Assembly: GCA_964460185.1 (NCBI GenBank)
Contig: CAYWTM010000004.1
Location: forward strand, 3,270-67,269
Direction of reading: 5' to 3'
Origin: JAVJPJ01 sp040217295
Lineage (GTDB): Bacteria > Pseudomonadota > Alphaproteobacteria > Rhodobacterales > Rhodobacteraceae
Length of the DNA: 64,000 bases
Shown here: positions 1 through 8,843 of the stretch, piece by piece
Layout: each line of letters starts with the position of its first letter
How positions within the stretch are numbered: the stretch's first letter is position 1
Notes under the pieces: generated by a model
What the model saw: only the letters and a program-made list of their open reading frames with translations
Database searches by the model: none
What the model was told of the DNA's origin: nothing
Translations under genes and position numbers: made by a program

Positions 1-1
1 G

Positions 2-274
2 GCCGCGATCATCACCCTTGGGGCCGAGGGCGCGTTGGTGCGCGATGCGGCCTCGGCCCGGCACATCGCGCCCATGTCCGCGGGGCCCGTGGTGGACACG
101 ACCGGGGCGGGCGATGCCTTCAACGGCGGGTTCGCCACCGGGCTTGCCGCCGGGATGGCCCTGGATGACGCCTTGCGATTTGGCACGGCCGTCGCGGCGC
201 TGTCGGTGACCCGGCACGGAACCGCGGCCTCCATGCCCGACAGGGCGCAAATCACGGACCTGCTGGCGCGCTAA
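2..274 (+). CDS. rbsK: PfkB-family sugar kinase, C-terminal fragment (ribokinase-like)
   Basis: This is the last 90 codons of a gene that begins before the window. The motif DTTGAGDAFNGGF is PfkB signature 2, which holds the catalytic Asp and the GAGD anion hole used to phosphorylate sugars such as ribose. The family is about 300 aa, so two thirds is missing. Its stop overlaps the stop of the convergent glycosyltransferase gene in the string CTAA (271-274). The exact sugar cannot be read from this fragment; ribokinase is the closest match by motif, and the symbol is tentative. Confidence 0.85.
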   Translation, partial: AAIITLGAEGALVRDAASARHIAPMSAGPVVDTTGAGDAFNGGFATGLAAGMALDDALRFGTAVAALSVTRHGTAASMPDRAQITDLLAR

Positions 275-1155
275 AGCGCCAGGTCCGGGTTGCGCAGCGC
301 GGTCCGCGCCCTGGAATGATGGGATTTCGGCAGCAGGTCAAAGAACCGGTCCCGGATCCCCGGCCATTGCGGCGCGGCGTTCAGGAACCGAAAACGATGA
401 TAGTGAAGGATATGCGCATCCGGCGTATCGGCATAATCCTCGCGGTGGGACAAGGAATAATTGTAGCTCTCGCTCAGAACTTGCGCGCGATAGCCGAACC
501 GCGCCATCGCCAGCGGCAGCGTGATCTGATCAAGCCAGGGGCGCTTGTTGGCGATCTTGCAGCTGTGATCGAAATCCAGCGCCGTTTCCAGCCACAGATC
601 CCCAAAGGTCTTGCCATCGGCATGCGGGGTTTCGGGCATCGCGACGAAGCCCGCGTTGAAATAGGGCAGATGGGCCTGACGCTTGCCGCGCAACAAGGTC
701 ACGCGTTCGGATGGCAGCGGCAGACCGTAGTGATCGTAGGCCCTTTGCCAGCGGTCATCGGGGCCCCAGGTCGCCTTGCCTTCGGGGGCGGCGGCGACAT
801 CGGTATCGGACAGCGCCGCCAGGTCGTCGAGCGGCTTGAGGCACACCATGTCGGTGTCGAGAAAGATGCCGCGCCCGGTCCCGCGCCGATCGGTCGCGGC
901 GACGATCTTGTTGCCATGCGGATAGGGTTTGGCCCAGTTGGGCGCGGGCGGCAGGGGGCGGAAATCAACGCCCGCCGCGCGGTAGATGGATTTGGTGACC
1001 GGCCCGATCCGGTCCATCCATTCCGCGCTGGCATAGGCATGAAGATGCACGCCGTGGCGGCCCTCATGGGCATGGGCGAGGCTGGCCACCAAAAGCCAGG
1101 ATTGCAGTTCCAGCCGCGCACCGTCCGCGACGAAAAAGATATGGGTGTCGGCCAT
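271..1155 (-). CDS. Putative glycosyltransferase (DxD motif)
   Basis: A 294-aa soluble protein with no signal peptide. It has the segment GIFLDTDMVCLKPL around residue 100, where DTD resembles the metal- and nucleotide-sugar-binding DxD of GT-A glycosyltransferases (GT8 / Gly_transf_sug type). A frame upstream stays open to 1317, but ATG at 1155 starts the conserved-looking part (MADTHIFFV) and avoids overlap with the Dabb gene. The neighbours are catabolic, so a link to polysaccharide synthesis is not supported by context. The family call rests on DxD and the overall pattern only, and the substrate is unknown. Confidence 0.6.
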   Translation of the reverse strand: MADTHIFFVADGARLELQSWLLVASLAHAHEGRHGVHLHAYASAEWMDRIGPVTKSIYRAAGVDFRPLPPAPNWAKPYPHGNKIVAATDRRGTGRGIFLDTDMVCLKPLDDLAALSDTDVAAAPEGKATWGPDDRWQRAYDHYGLPLPSERVTLLRGKRQAHLPYFNAGFVAMPETPHADGKTFGDLWLETALDFDHSCKIANKRPWLDQITLPLAMARFGYRAQVLSESYNYSLSHREDYADTPDAHILHYHRFRFLNAAPQWPGIRDRFFDLLPKSHHSRARTALRNPDLAL

Positions 1156-1219
1156 TCGCGCCCGATCTTTGTCTGCCCGTCTGGCCGAAGGATGCCCCGA
1201 AACAGGCCTTCTGACCAGA

Positions 1220-1528
1220 TCAGACCTCCAGATCGACGACAAAAATGCCGTCGTGGCCGCCTTTGCTGTTGGCAACCAGCATGGCCCCCGCCGTTTGGTG
1301 ATCGGGGTGGCGCTCATAGGCCAGATGCGCCTCGCGATCGGTGAAGGTCACGGCAAATCCATAGGCGTAGCGCGCGGATTTTCCCTCGAAATCCAGGTTC
1401 GGACCGTGGCGGAACCCCGACGCGCCCGAAAGCTCCGCGCAGGCCTTGGCCAGGAACGGCATGGCCGCCTTGACCTGGTCAAGGCCATCTTCCCCGTTCG
1501 GGTCCATCAAGACGATGTGATGCAGCAT
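1220..1528 (-). CDS. Dabb-family (stress-responsive A/B barrel) protein
   Basis: A 102-aa protein that begins MLHHIVLMDP and contains the typical ferredoxin-like pattern of the Dabb domain (central KAAMPFLAKACAEL helix, strand YAYGFAVTFTDR, then HLAYERHPDHQ). Dabb proteins are small dimeric alpha/beta barrels, and many sit in sugar-acid and aromatic operons with unknown or lyase/cyclase-like roles. It starts 3 nt after the glycerate kinase stop codon, so it is the last clear gene of the operon that begins at 8758. Its specific role here is unknown. Confidence 0.8.
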   Translation of the reverse strand: MLHHIVLMDPNGEDGLDQVKAAMPFLAKACAELSGASGFRHGPNLDFEGKSARYAYGFAVTFTDREAHLAYERHPDHQTAGAMLVANSKGGHDGIFVVDLEV

Positions 1529-1531
1529 GGT

Positions 1532-2764
1532 TTACTCCTCGATCAGGATGGCGCGGAAATCATTGACGTTGGTCAGCGTCGGGCCGGTGACGACCTGGCA
1601 CCCGGCAGCCCCGAACAGGGTATGGGCATCGTTGATGGCAAGCGCCTGTGCGGGGTCGCGACCGGCCACGCGGCAGCGATCCAGAACGTCGGGCCCGATC
1701 AGCGCGCCCGCGACCTCGGCCGCGCCGTCCACGCCATCGGTGTCGCAGGCAATGGCGTGGATGCCGGCGGCCCCGTCCAGCGCCAATGCCAGCGCCAGGG
1801 CATATTCGGCATTTGGACCGCCGATCCCGTCGCCCCGCCGTGTCACGGTCAACTCGCCGCCCGACAGGATCACGCGCGGCCCCCTGGTCCTCAGCGCCCG
1901 CGCGGCGTGATCGGCGGCGACATCGCGCGCCTCGCCTTCCAGCGCGTCCCCAAGCAGGTCAACCGCATAGCCCTGGGCTTGGGCAAGTTTTGCCGCGGCG
2001 GCCAGGGATTGCGACGGGGCCGCGTATATCACGTTCTTGACCCGCGACAGGCGCGGATCATCAGGCAGCATCGGATCACCCCCCGCCTCGAGAAAGGCAC
2101 GGATCGACGCGGGGGGCGTGACATTCCAGCGCCTCAGCGTGGCCAGCGCACGGGCTGCGTCCCCGTGATGGCCCACGGTCGGGCCGCTTGCGATATCGCC
2201 AGGATTGTCGCCCGGCACATCCGAGATCAACAGCGCCAGCATCTGCGCGGGATAGGCCGCGGCAGCCAGCCGTCCGCCCTTGACCGCCGACAATTCCTTG
2301 CGGATGCCGTTGATATCCCCGATGGGCGCGCCCGACGCCAGCAAGGCCTGCGTCAGCGCCTGCTTTTCGGCCAGCGCAATAGTGCCTGCGGGTGCCGTCA
2401 AAAGCGCCGACCCGCCGCCCGAGATCAAGGCGAGCACGAAATCGCCCTCGCCCAGCCCGCCCAGCAGGTCCAGCATCCGCTTGGTCGCGGCCTCGCCCGC
2501 GGCGTCGGGAACCGGGTGCGCGGCCTCGACGATCTCGATGCCCTGGCAGGGGCGGGCATAGCCGTAGCGGGTGATGACCAGCCCCTCGCACGGACCCCAG
2601 GCGGCCTCGACCGCTTCGGCCATCCGGGCGCTCGCCTTGCCCGCGCCAACGACAACGACCCGGCCCGCCGGTTTTGGTGGCAGGGCGGCGGCAAGGCTCT
2701 GCATCGGGTCGGCCACGGCAACGGCCCGGTCGAACATGGCGCGCAAGAGATCGGGAGGGGTCAT
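1532..2764 (-). CDS. Glycerate 2-kinase, MOFRL/TtuD family
   Basis: About 410 aa and full length for the GckA/TtuD family, which phosphorylates D-glycerate with ATP to 2-phosphoglycerate. Recognisable segments are VVVVGAGKASARMAEAVE near the N terminus, LISGGGSALL in the middle, ILSGGELTVT and GGPNAEYALALAL in the MOFRL domain, and CDTDGVDGAAEVAGA near the end. ATG at 2764 follows the LacI stop closely. An upstream in-frame ATG at 2797 would overlap the LacI gene and is less likely. In this operon it probably feeds three-carbon products of the GMC/SDR/DUF993 steps into lower glycolysis. Confidence 0.88.
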   Translation of the reverse strand: MTPPDLLRAMFDRAVAVADPMQSLAAALPPKPAGRVVVVGAGKASARMAEAVEAAWGPCEGLVITRYGYARPCQGIEIVEAAHPVPDAAGEAATKRMLDLLGGLGEGDFVLALISGGGSALLTAPAGTIALAEKQALTQALLASGAPIGDINGIRKELSAVKGGRLAAAAYPAQMLALLISDVPGDNPGDIASGPTVGHHGDAARALATLRRWNVTPPASIRAFLEAGGDPMLPDDPRLSRVKNVIYAAPSQSLAAAAKLAQAQGYAVDLLGDALEGEARDVAADHAARALRTRGPRVILSGGELTVTRRGDGIGGPNAEYALALALALDGAAGIHAIACDTDGVDGAAEVAGALIGPDVLDRCRVAGRDPAQALAINDAHTLFGAAGCQVVTGPTLTNVNDFRAILIEE

Positions 2765-2771
2765 CACGGCA

Positions 2772-3779
2772 TCATCCAAGGCTTGAGGCGCGCGCAATCA
2801 GCCGCACCGGCATACGGGTTTCAGGGGGCGGGCGGGAGCCTTCGGTCATCCAGCCCAGAAGACGGGCGGCGGTATCCTCGGCGAACCCGGAAATATCACA
2901 CGAGACCGATGAAAGCTGGGGCCAGGCCAACGCGCATTCCTCGATATCGTCAAAACCCACCAGGCGGAAATCGCGTCCGATGCTGCGCCCTGCACGGGCA
3001 AAACCGGACATCAGGCCAAGGGCCACCAGGTCGTTGAAACAGATCGCCGCATCGGCCTGCGGGAAATCCGTCACGATCGTATCGGCCATCGACACACCAA
3101 AGGCGCGCGAAGTGCGTCCATGGGCCACGATCGGTTCCAGGCCCGCCGCAAGCAGTTCCGACCGGTAGCCCGACATCCGTTCTTGCGTCACGGCGCTGTC
3201 TTCCTGCCCGCCGACAAAGGCGATGTTGCGCGCGCCCAGACCGATCAGGTGGCGCGCGGCCTCGGCCCCGCCGGCGGCATAGTCAAAGCTGGCGAATGGA
3301 AACAGATCCGTGCGCGGATCGACCTGCCGCAACACCTGCAAGGCCGGCAGTCCGGCCCGCGCGAGTTGATCGAACGTCCCGGCCCCGTCCCCATAGGCGG
3401 GCGACACGACCAGCGCGGACACCCCGTGTTCGACCATCGACCCGACCAGTTTCCCCTGCAAAACCGGGTCTTCGCCGGAATTGGCGATGACGGTGGTGTA
3501 GCCCTGCGTGGCCAGTGTCATCTGCAGCGTGGTGGCGAATTCGGTAAAGAACGGGTTGCGCAAATCATGGATGACCAACCCCACCAACCCGACGGACGAT
3601 GCCCGCAAATTCGCAGCCGCGCGGTTGTAGACATACCCGATATCGGCCATCGCCTTTTGCACGGCTTCGCGTGTCTCGCGCTTGACCTGCCGGGATCCCT
3701 GCAACACCAGCGAGACGGTCGATTTCGACACGCCTGCGGCGGCTGCAACATCCAGAATCGTGGGACGACGGGTCATCAT
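2772..3779 (-). CDS. LacI-family transcriptional regulator (operon-internal)
   Basis: A 335-aa repressor. The N-terminal helix-turn-helix is TILDVAAAAGVSKSTVSLVL, followed by the hinge region and a periplasmic-binding-protein-like effector domain (GLVIHDLRNPFFTEF, FDDIEECALAWPQLSSV). It sits inside the GMC/SDR/DUF993/glycerate kinase operon, between DUF993 and glycerate kinase, so it is probably autoregulated. I infer that it binds the TTGGA-N4-TCCAA palindrome at 8783-8796 and the two copies at 19295-19330. These have the central CG typical of LacI operators, and the only other LacI gene in this half of the window appears to have a different operator of its own. Confidence 0.92.
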   Translation of the reverse strand: MMTRRPTILDVAAAAGVSKSTVSLVLQGSRQVKRETREAVQKAMADIGYVYNRAAANLRASSVGLVGLVIHDLRNPFFTEFATTLQMTLATQGYTTVIANSGEDPVLQGKLVGSMVEHGVSALVVSPAYGDGAGTFDQLARAGLPALQVLRQVDPRTDLFPFASFDYAAGGAEAARHLIGLGARNIAFVGGQEDSAVTQERMSGYRSELLAAGLEPIVAHGRTSRAFGVSMADTIVTDFPQADAAICFNDLVALGLMSGFARAGRSIGRDFRLVGFDDIEECALAWPQLSSVSCDISGFAEDTAARLLGWMTEGSRPPPETRMPVRLIARASSLG

Positions 3780-3785
3780 GACGGT

Positions 3786-4949
3786 TTAACCGTCGATCCC
3801 GTGCAGCGCCAGAAGCTGCCGCATCCGATATCGGGCAAGATCGGGGTCCGACAACAGGCGCGCCTGGTCCGCCAGCCGGAATACCTGCGCGTAATGGGTG
3901 ATCTCGCGCGACGATTGGAACCCGCCGGGCATGATGAAGTGGCTCTGGGTGCCGTTGAGCCAGCTCAGGAACGCGATGCCGGCCTTGTAGAACTGCGTCG
4001 GCGCCTTGAAGATTTCGCGGCTCAGCGGAACCGTCGGGGCAAGAAGGGCATGGTAGGTCTGGACGTCCCCTTTCGCCAACGCCTCCAGCGCCTGCGACGC
4101 GGCGGGCGCAATGGCCGCGAAGATTCCGAGCAGCGCGTGGGAAAAGTGCGTCCCGTCCCCCTGGATCAGGGCGGCATAGTTGAAATCATCGCCGGTATAG
4201 AGCCTCACCCCATCAGGCAGGCGGGCGCGAAACGCTTCTTCATGGGCCTGATCCAGCAGGCTGATCTTGATGCCGTCGACCTTGGCCGCGTGGCGGGTGA
4301 TCAGGTCGAGCACGATCTGATTGGCCGCCTCAACCTCGGCCGCCCCCCAGTACCCGGCCAGGCCCGCGTCGAACATGTCACCCAGCCAATGCAGGATCAC
4401 GGGGTTTGCGGCTTTTTCGATAAGGTGATCGTAGACGCGGGCGTATGTATCGGGCCCGGCCCCGATTGCGGGCAATGCGCGGGTGGCCATCACGATGATC
4501 TGACCGCCGGCCGCCTCGATCGCTTCCATCTGGGTTTCATAGGCGGCGATGATGGCATCGGCATCGCGCAACTCCGCAAGGGGCACGTGATCGGTGCCCG
4601 CGCCACAGGCCACGCGCGGTTTCAGCGGATGTGCCTTTGCCTCGACCATCGTGCGCTCGATCAATTCCCGCGCCGTGGCCCAGTCGACACCCATGCCCCG
4701 TTGCGCGGTGTCCATCGCCTCGGCCAGCCCAAGGCCCTGATCCCAAAGACCGTGGCGAAACGCGAGCGTCGCGTCCCAGTCGACGGCAGGTCGGCCGACC
4801 CAAGGGGCGCGTTCGGCCAAGGGATCGCTGACCACGTGGGCCGCGGCAAAGGCCGTCCGGGTCAGCGGCACGGCGGGCGCGCGCGGGACCAACGGATCGC
4901 CGGTCAGGTCATGGCGCTCGAGGGTTCCGGAATAGGTTGGCAGCAACAT
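3786..4949 (-). CDS. DUF993 (dihydrodipicolinate synthase-like) protein
   Basis: A 387-aa protein matching the DUF993 family, a TIM-barrel group related to the DHDPS/NAL aldolases. Visible segments are ACGAGTDHVPLAELRD, ANPVILHWLGDMFDAGLAGYW, and KVDGIKISLLD, where the Lys may be the Schiff-base residue. DUF993 genes are usually found with Gfo/Idh or GMC oxidoreductases in sugar catabolic operons, so an aldolase or dehydratase-like step on an oxidised sugar is plausible but unproven. It lies 3 nt downstream of the GMC gene and 6 nt upstream of the LacI gene, clearly co-transcribed. Confidence 0.85.
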   Translation of the reverse strand: MLLPTYSGTLERHDLTGDPLVPRAPAVPLTRTAFAAAHVVSDPLAERAPWVGRPAVDWDATLAFRHGLWDQGLGLAEAMDTAQRGMGVDWATARELIERTMVEAKAHPLKPRVACGAGTDHVPLAELRDADAIIAAYETQMEAIEAAGGQIIVMATRALPAIGAGPDTYARVYDHLIEKAANPVILHWLGDMFDAGLAGYWGAAEVEAANQIVLDLITRHAAKVDGIKISLLDQAHEEAFRARLPDGVRLYTGDDFNYAALIQGDGTHFSHALLGIFAAIAPAASQALEALAKGDVQTYHALLAPTVPLSREIFKAPTQFYKAGIAFLSWLNGTQSHFIMPGGFQSSREITHYAQVFRLADQARLLSDPDLARYRMRQLLALHGIDG

Positions 4950-4952
4950 GGC

Positions 4953-6539
4953 TCAGCCCCTTGCATCTTCGCGGATCATGTCGGCGGCTTTCTCGCCAAT
5001 CATGATGGCCGCGGCATTGGTGTTGGAGGAAATCACCCGCGGCATGATGGAGTTGTCCACCACGCGCAGCCCCTCGATCCCGTTGAACCGCAGGCGGGTG
5101 TCGACCACGGCATCAGGGTCGCTACCCATCCTGCAGGTTCCCGCACAGTGATGCGATGTCTTGGAATGCGCACAGATGAAATTGTAGTAATCCTCGTCCG
5201 TCTTCACATCCGGTCCAGGCAGGCGTTCGGCCTTGATCATCCCGGCCAGGGGGGCCTGGCCCATGATCTGCTGTGTCAGTTTCAGGCCTCGGATCGACAT
5301 CTCGCGATCCTGCGGGTCCTGCAGGTAATTCGGGTCGATCAAGGGCGCTTTGGCCGGATCGTCGGATTGCAGCCGCACCGTGCCCCGTGACCGCGGGCGC
5401 AGATAACAGCTGTTCAGCGTGACGCCGCCGTCGGGCATCACGGCCACACCCTTTTCGATGCCGGTGCCAAGGCCGAGATGGAACTGGATATCGGGCGAGC
5501 GTGCATTTGGGTCGGCATACCAGAACCCACCGGTCTCAAAGAGGCTGGAGGCAACGGGCCCCTTGCGGGTGATCATGTATTGCAGCCCGGCAAGGGCCGC
5601 CAGATGCGGCTTGGCGAACCGGTCGTAGCTGTGGGGGCCCGACAGTTCGCAAATGCAGTAAAGGTCCAGATGGTCTTGCAGGTTTTCGCCCACTTGGCGC
5701 TGATCCAGCACCACGTCGATACCCATGTCGTGCAGATGATCCGCCGGCCCGATCCCCGATAGCTGCAGCAATCGCGGCGACCCGATCGCGCCCGACGACA
5801 GCAACACCTCTTGCGCGGCGGCGATCCGGGTGCCGTCGGTCAGCTCCACGCCTTTGGCCCGCCCCGCCTCGACGATCAGGCGGCGCACCTGAACACCGGT
5901 TTTCACGGTCAGGTTGGCGCGCCCCGCATTCGGCGCAAGATACGCCATCGCGGCCGAAGAACGCCGCGCATTGCGTTGGGTCAGCTGGTAGTAGGCAACG
6001 CCATCCTGCGCCTCGCCGTTCACATCCTCGTTTCGCGGGATGCCAAGCGCCGCCGCAGCCTCGAAATATGCGTCGCAAATCGGCAGGGGCGATATGGGTT
6101 GTGACACGCCCAGCGGGCCGCCCTGTCCGTGAAAGCGGTTGTTGTAGGTGTCGTTGTCCTCGGCCTTGCGAAAATACGGCAAGACGTCGTCGTAGCTCCA
6201 CCCGTCGCAGCCCATCTGCCGCCATTCGTCGTAATCCCGCGCGTTGCCGCGCGTGTAGATCTGCGCGTTGATCGCCGATCCGCCGCCGATCACCTTGGCC
6301 TGGGTGTAGTTGAACACCCGGCCCTGCATGTGGCGCTGCGGCACGGTTTCCCAGCCCCATGACCCGATGCCCTTTGTCATCTTCGCAAAGCCTGCGGGCA
6401 GGTGATAGAACGGATGCCGGTCGCGCCCGCCCGCCTCGAGCAGGCAGACCCGGACCGCCGGATCCTCGCTCAGCCGCGCGGCCAGAACGCACCCCGCGCT
6501 GCCGCCCCCGATGATGATGTAGTCATACCCTTCGGCCAT
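4953..6539 (-). CDS. GMC oxidoreductase (choline dehydrogenase-like)
   Basis: A 528-aa FAD-dependent alcohol dehydrogenase or oxidase. The N-terminal dinucleotide-binding motif is YIIIGGGSAGCVLAARLSED, followed by LLEAGG and the GMC signature region (KVIGGGSAINAQIYTRG). The catalytic His lies in SKTSHHCAGTCRMG and the second residue is Asn in ISSNTNAAAIMIGEKAADMI. It resembles BetA-type GMC enzymes by length and layout. No betaine genes are nearby, so the substrate is probably a sugar alcohol or other alcohol handled by this operon. It is the third gene of the operon and has no signal peptide. Confidence 0.92.
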   Translation of the reverse strand: MAEGYDYIIIGGGSAGCVLAARLSEDPAVRVCLLEAGGRDRHPFYHLPAGFAKMTKGIGSWGWETVPQRHMQGRVFNYTQAKVIGGGSAINAQIYTRGNARDYDEWRQMGCDGWSYDDVLPYFRKAEDNDTYNNRFHGQGGPLGVSQPISPLPICDAYFEAAAALGIPRNEDVNGEAQDGVAYYQLTQRNARRSSAAMAYLAPNAGRANLTVKTGVQVRRLIVEAGRAKGVELTDGTRIAAAQEVLLSSGAIGSPRLLQLSGIGPADHLHDMGIDVVLDQRQVGENLQDHLDLYCICELSGPHSYDRFAKPHLAALAGLQYMITRKGPVASSLFETGGFWYADPNARSPDIQFHLGLGTGIEKGVAVMPDGGVTLNSCYLRPRSRGTVRLQSDDPAKAPLIDPNYLQDPQDREMSIRGLKLTQQIMGQAPLAGMIKAERLPGPDVKTDEDYYNFICAHSKTSHHCAGTCRMGSDPDAVVDTRLRFNGIEGLRVVDNSIMPRVISSNTNAAAIMIGEKAADMIREDARG

Positions 6540-6548
6540 GGTGATCCC

Positions 6549-7292
6549 CTACAGCCGGTGAATGGAAAGCCCGCCATCGACGGGAATGATGCTGCCGGTG
6601 GCATAGGCGAGATCGCCACGCGCCAGCGGCAGGATGGTGCGCGCGATATCCTCGGGCTCTCCCCATCTGCCGGCGGGGATCAACCCGTCGGCGATGCGCT
6701 GGTCGTAGCGATCCGCCACCGGCGCGGTCATCGGCGTGCGGATGATGCCGGGGCGGATGTCGAAAACCCCGATCCCGTCAGGGGCGAGGCGCGCGGCCAG
6801 GGCCTTGGTCATCATCGCCGCGCCGGATTTCGAGATGCAGTACTCCGCGCGGTCGGGCGACACCATCTCGGCACTGACCGAGGTGATGACGTGGATCGAC
6901 CGATAGGGATCTTGGGGCAGGTGCAGCATGCGTTTCGCAAATTCTTGTATAAGAAAAAATGCGCCGCGCAGATTGACGGCGTGGCAGCGATCAAAGCTTT
7001 CCGGCGTGATGTCCAGCAGGTCGCCGCGCTGCATCGCGCCGACGCCCGCATTGGACACCAGCGTCGTTACGGGCCCCACGGCCTCGATCAGGGAAGGGAT
7101 GCCGCCGATATCGGCTATATCATGGCGGTGATACGTGGCGTCCGACATGGTGTGCAGTGCGGCCTGCACCACGTCCGACTCGATCGGTAGTTCAGCTGCG
7201 ATGGCGACCTGCCAGCCGGCCCCGTGCAGCGCCTGCGCGATGGCCAATCCAATGCCTTGCTGCCCACCGGTAATCAGTGCGGAACGTGTCAT
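6549..7292 (-). CDS. SDR-family NAD(P)-dependent oxidoreductase
   Basis: A 247-aa classical short-chain dehydrogenase. The cofactor motif is TGGQQGIGLA, the NAG motif is VSNAGVG, the catalytic Ser lies in HVITSVSAEM and the Tyr/Lys pair in AEYCISKSGAAM. The C-terminal GSIIPVDGGLSIHRL is typical of 3-oxoacyl-ACP reductase-like members. Its ATG overlaps the stop of the upstream GMC gene (ATGA), so the two are translationally coupled and likely act on the same substrate series. Confidence 0.92.
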   Translation of the reverse strand: MTRSALITGGQQGIGLAIAQALHGAGWQVAIAAELPIESDVVQAALHTMSDATYHRHDIADIGGIPSLIEAVGPVTTLVSNAGVGAMQRGDLLDITPESFDRCHAVNLRGAFFLIQEFAKRMLHLPQDPYRSIHVITSVSAEMVSPDRAEYCISKSGAAMMTKALAARLAPDGIGVFDIRPGIIRTPMTAPVADRYDQRIADGLIPAGRWGEPEDIARTILPLARGDLAYATGSIIPVDGGLSIHRL

Positions 7293-8758
7293 GCGGCCTC
7301 CTTCATGTGATCGGCCTGCCGCAAGGCGAGGGCCGCGATGGTCAGGGACGGGTTCACCGCCGCCGAGGTTGGCAGCAACGCGCCATCACAGATATACAGG
7401 TTGGGGTGGTCGTGACTGCGCCCGAACGGATCGGCCACGCTGCTACGCGGATCGGACCCGATGCGCAGCGTTCCGCACTGGTGCGACGGGGTGCGGCGAT
7501 CAAACGCCTTTGACACGCAGATCGGAAAGCCCGCCCGCCTCAGCGCCGCCTTCAACCGCGTCACCAGCGTCAGGTGCGCGTCCCAGTTCGACCGCTGCCA
7601 GTCCAGCACGATATCGTCGCCCCGTACCGTCACGCGGCTGTCGGATGTCGGCAGGTCCTCGCTCATCAGGTAGAAATCAATCGCGTGATCCGCGACCATG
7701 CGGGCCAGCCAGCCCGGCAGATTGGTCTGGGATGCAAGGATCGGCCCACTGACCCGACCCAGCAGTTGCACATTCCCCAAGGGTTCGCCGCCCGGGCCGC
7801 CGGTGAGGTACCAATCATTGATCTGCAGGGTCTTTTGATAGACCGACCGGTTGCGCCGATGCGACAGCGCCAGCAGGGCGGAGGCATTGTGGTTCATGAA
7901 ATTGCGCCCCACCTGATCCGACCTGTTCGCCAGGCCGCGCGGATGATCCGGGTCGGTTGACCGCAACAAGATCGCCGCACTGTGCACGGCCCCCGCCGCC
8001 AGAACGATCGTGCGCGCCTCGATCCGCCCGGCCGAGGTCAGGGCGGCGGTTATCGTGTTTCCCCGGCACTCCAGCCTGTCTACCCGCACGCCGACCCGAA
8101 GCTCGACGTTGGGATGCTGCAGGGCATAACGCAAAACGGTTTCGGCGTCCCTTTTGGCGCCGGTGGTGTCCGGGAAACCGTCCCACGGGGTGTTTGCACG
8201 CGCCAGCCAGGCGTCGATATCGACCGCAAGCGGTAGCGGCGAGGGATGCAGGCCAACGCGGCGCAGACGTGCAGACAGATCCCGGATCTCGGGCTCATCG
8301 GGAACAGGCGGATGCGGATAGGGCGCATCATGGGGTGGTTCGGTCGGATCCACGCTGTGATCGCCATGCACGCCGAATAGCGCCTCGGCACGGGTGTAAT
8401 AGGGCGCCAGCACATCATACCCGAACGGCCAACCGGGCGTTTTGCCCCCCATATGATGCATCGGCGCGAAATCAGCCTCGCGGTAGCGCATCAGGACGCC
8501 GCCGTAGAATTTCGAATTGCCGCCCACATAGCTGAAACAACCCGGATTGAACCGCGCCCCTTCCGGCGTCAGCCAGGTTTCCTCGGGCCGGTAATGCCCG
8601 CGCCCGTAAATGGCAACGGGGTCGCGCGCCTGCGCGCTGTCGGTCAGGTAATCGCCCCGCTCGAGAACAACGATCCGCCGACCGGTCGCGGCGAGCGCAT
8701 GGGCCAGAGTGGCCCCGCCCATGCCCGACCCGATGATCAGAACGTCGATCTCGCTCAC
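7289..8758 (-). CDS. GMC oxidoreductase, first gene of the operon
   Basis: A 489-aa FAD enzyme unlike the second GMC enzyme in sequence. The N-terminal FAD motif is VLIIGSGMGGATLAHALA and the active-site His/Asn pair is SHQCGTLRIG and AAVNPSLTIAALALR. There is no Tat signal, unlike many membrane-linked gluconate/sorbitol dehydrogenases with similar C-terminal regions. It opens the operon that runs to 1220 and lies directly downstream of the LacI-type operator at 8783-8796. Two non-identical GMC enzymes in one operon suggest two successive alcohol oxidations, or oxidation at two positions of one sugar. Confidence 0.9.
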   Translation of the reverse strand: MSEIDVLIIGSGMGGATLAHALAATGRRIVVLERGDYLTDSAQARDPVAIYGRGHYRPEETWLTPEGARFNPGCFSYVGGNSKFYGGVLMRYREADFAPMHHMGGKTPGWPFGYDVLAPYYTRAEALFGVHGDHSVDPTEPPHDAPYPHPPVPDEPEIRDLSARLRRVGLHPSPLPLAVDIDAWLARANTPWDGFPDTTGAKRDAETVLRYALQHPNVELRVGVRVDRLECRGNTITAALTSAGRIEARTIVLAAGAVHSAAILLRSTDPDHPRGLANRSDQVGRNFMNHNASALLALSHRRNRSVYQKTLQINDWYLTGGPGGEPLGNVQLLGRVSGPILASQTNLPGWLARMVADHAIDFYLMSEDLPTSDSRVTVRGDDIVLDWQRSNWDAHLTLVTRLKAALRRAGFPICVSKAFDRRTPSHQCGTLRIGSDPRSSVADPFGRSHDHPNLYICDGALLPTSAAVNPSLTIAALALRQADHMKEAA

Positions 8759-8778
8759 CGTCTGCCCCCCTGCATATC

Positions 8779-8807
8779 AATTTTGGATCGTTCCAATTTT
8801 TTGGCAA
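8779..8807 (-). promoter_or_regulatory. Promoter with LacI-type operator for the GMC/SDR/DUF993 operon
   Basis: The minus strand reads TTGCCA (8807-8802), a 17-nt spacer, then AAAATT (8784-8779), a plausible but weak sigma-70 pair. The near-perfect palindrome TTGGATCGTTCCAA (8783-8796, plus strand) fills the spacer and -10 region, so a bound repressor would block polymerase. The same 14-mer occurs exactly at 19317-19330 and in variant form at 19295-19308. The promoter boxes are inferred; the palindrome is directly visible. Confidence 0.6.
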
Positions 8808-8813
8808 AAGTCA

Positions 8814-8837
8814 ACCCGCGAGCTTGCACCCGCGGGT
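8814..8837 (-). terminator. Hairpin after the ABC ATPase gene
   Basis: ACCCGCG (8814-8820) pairs with CGCGGGT (8831-8837), 7 nt after the end of the ABC ATP-binding gene on the minus strand, and is followed by TGACTTTTG. The short T-rich tail makes it a modest candidate rho-independent terminator separating the importer operon from the GMC operon promoter. Confidence 0.45.
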
Positions 8838-8843
8838 CTGTCT

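Noticed and set aside
1145..3037. A 630-codon open frame on the plus strand
   Set aside because: It lies antisense to the Dabb, glycerate kinase and LacI genes, which have clear domains. Its protein has no recognisable motif and is rich in Arg/Gly/Pro, as expected for a GC-rich shadow frame.
3120..5390. A 756-codon open frame on the plus strand
   Set aside because: Antisense to the LacI, DUF993 and GMC genes. Its length comes from high GC content, with no domain, start signal or ribosome binding site support.
4953..6539. GMC enzyme considered as betaine-pathway choline dehydrogenase BetA
   Set aside because: Similar length and motifs, but no betB, betI or choline transporter nearby. The operon content is sugar-related.
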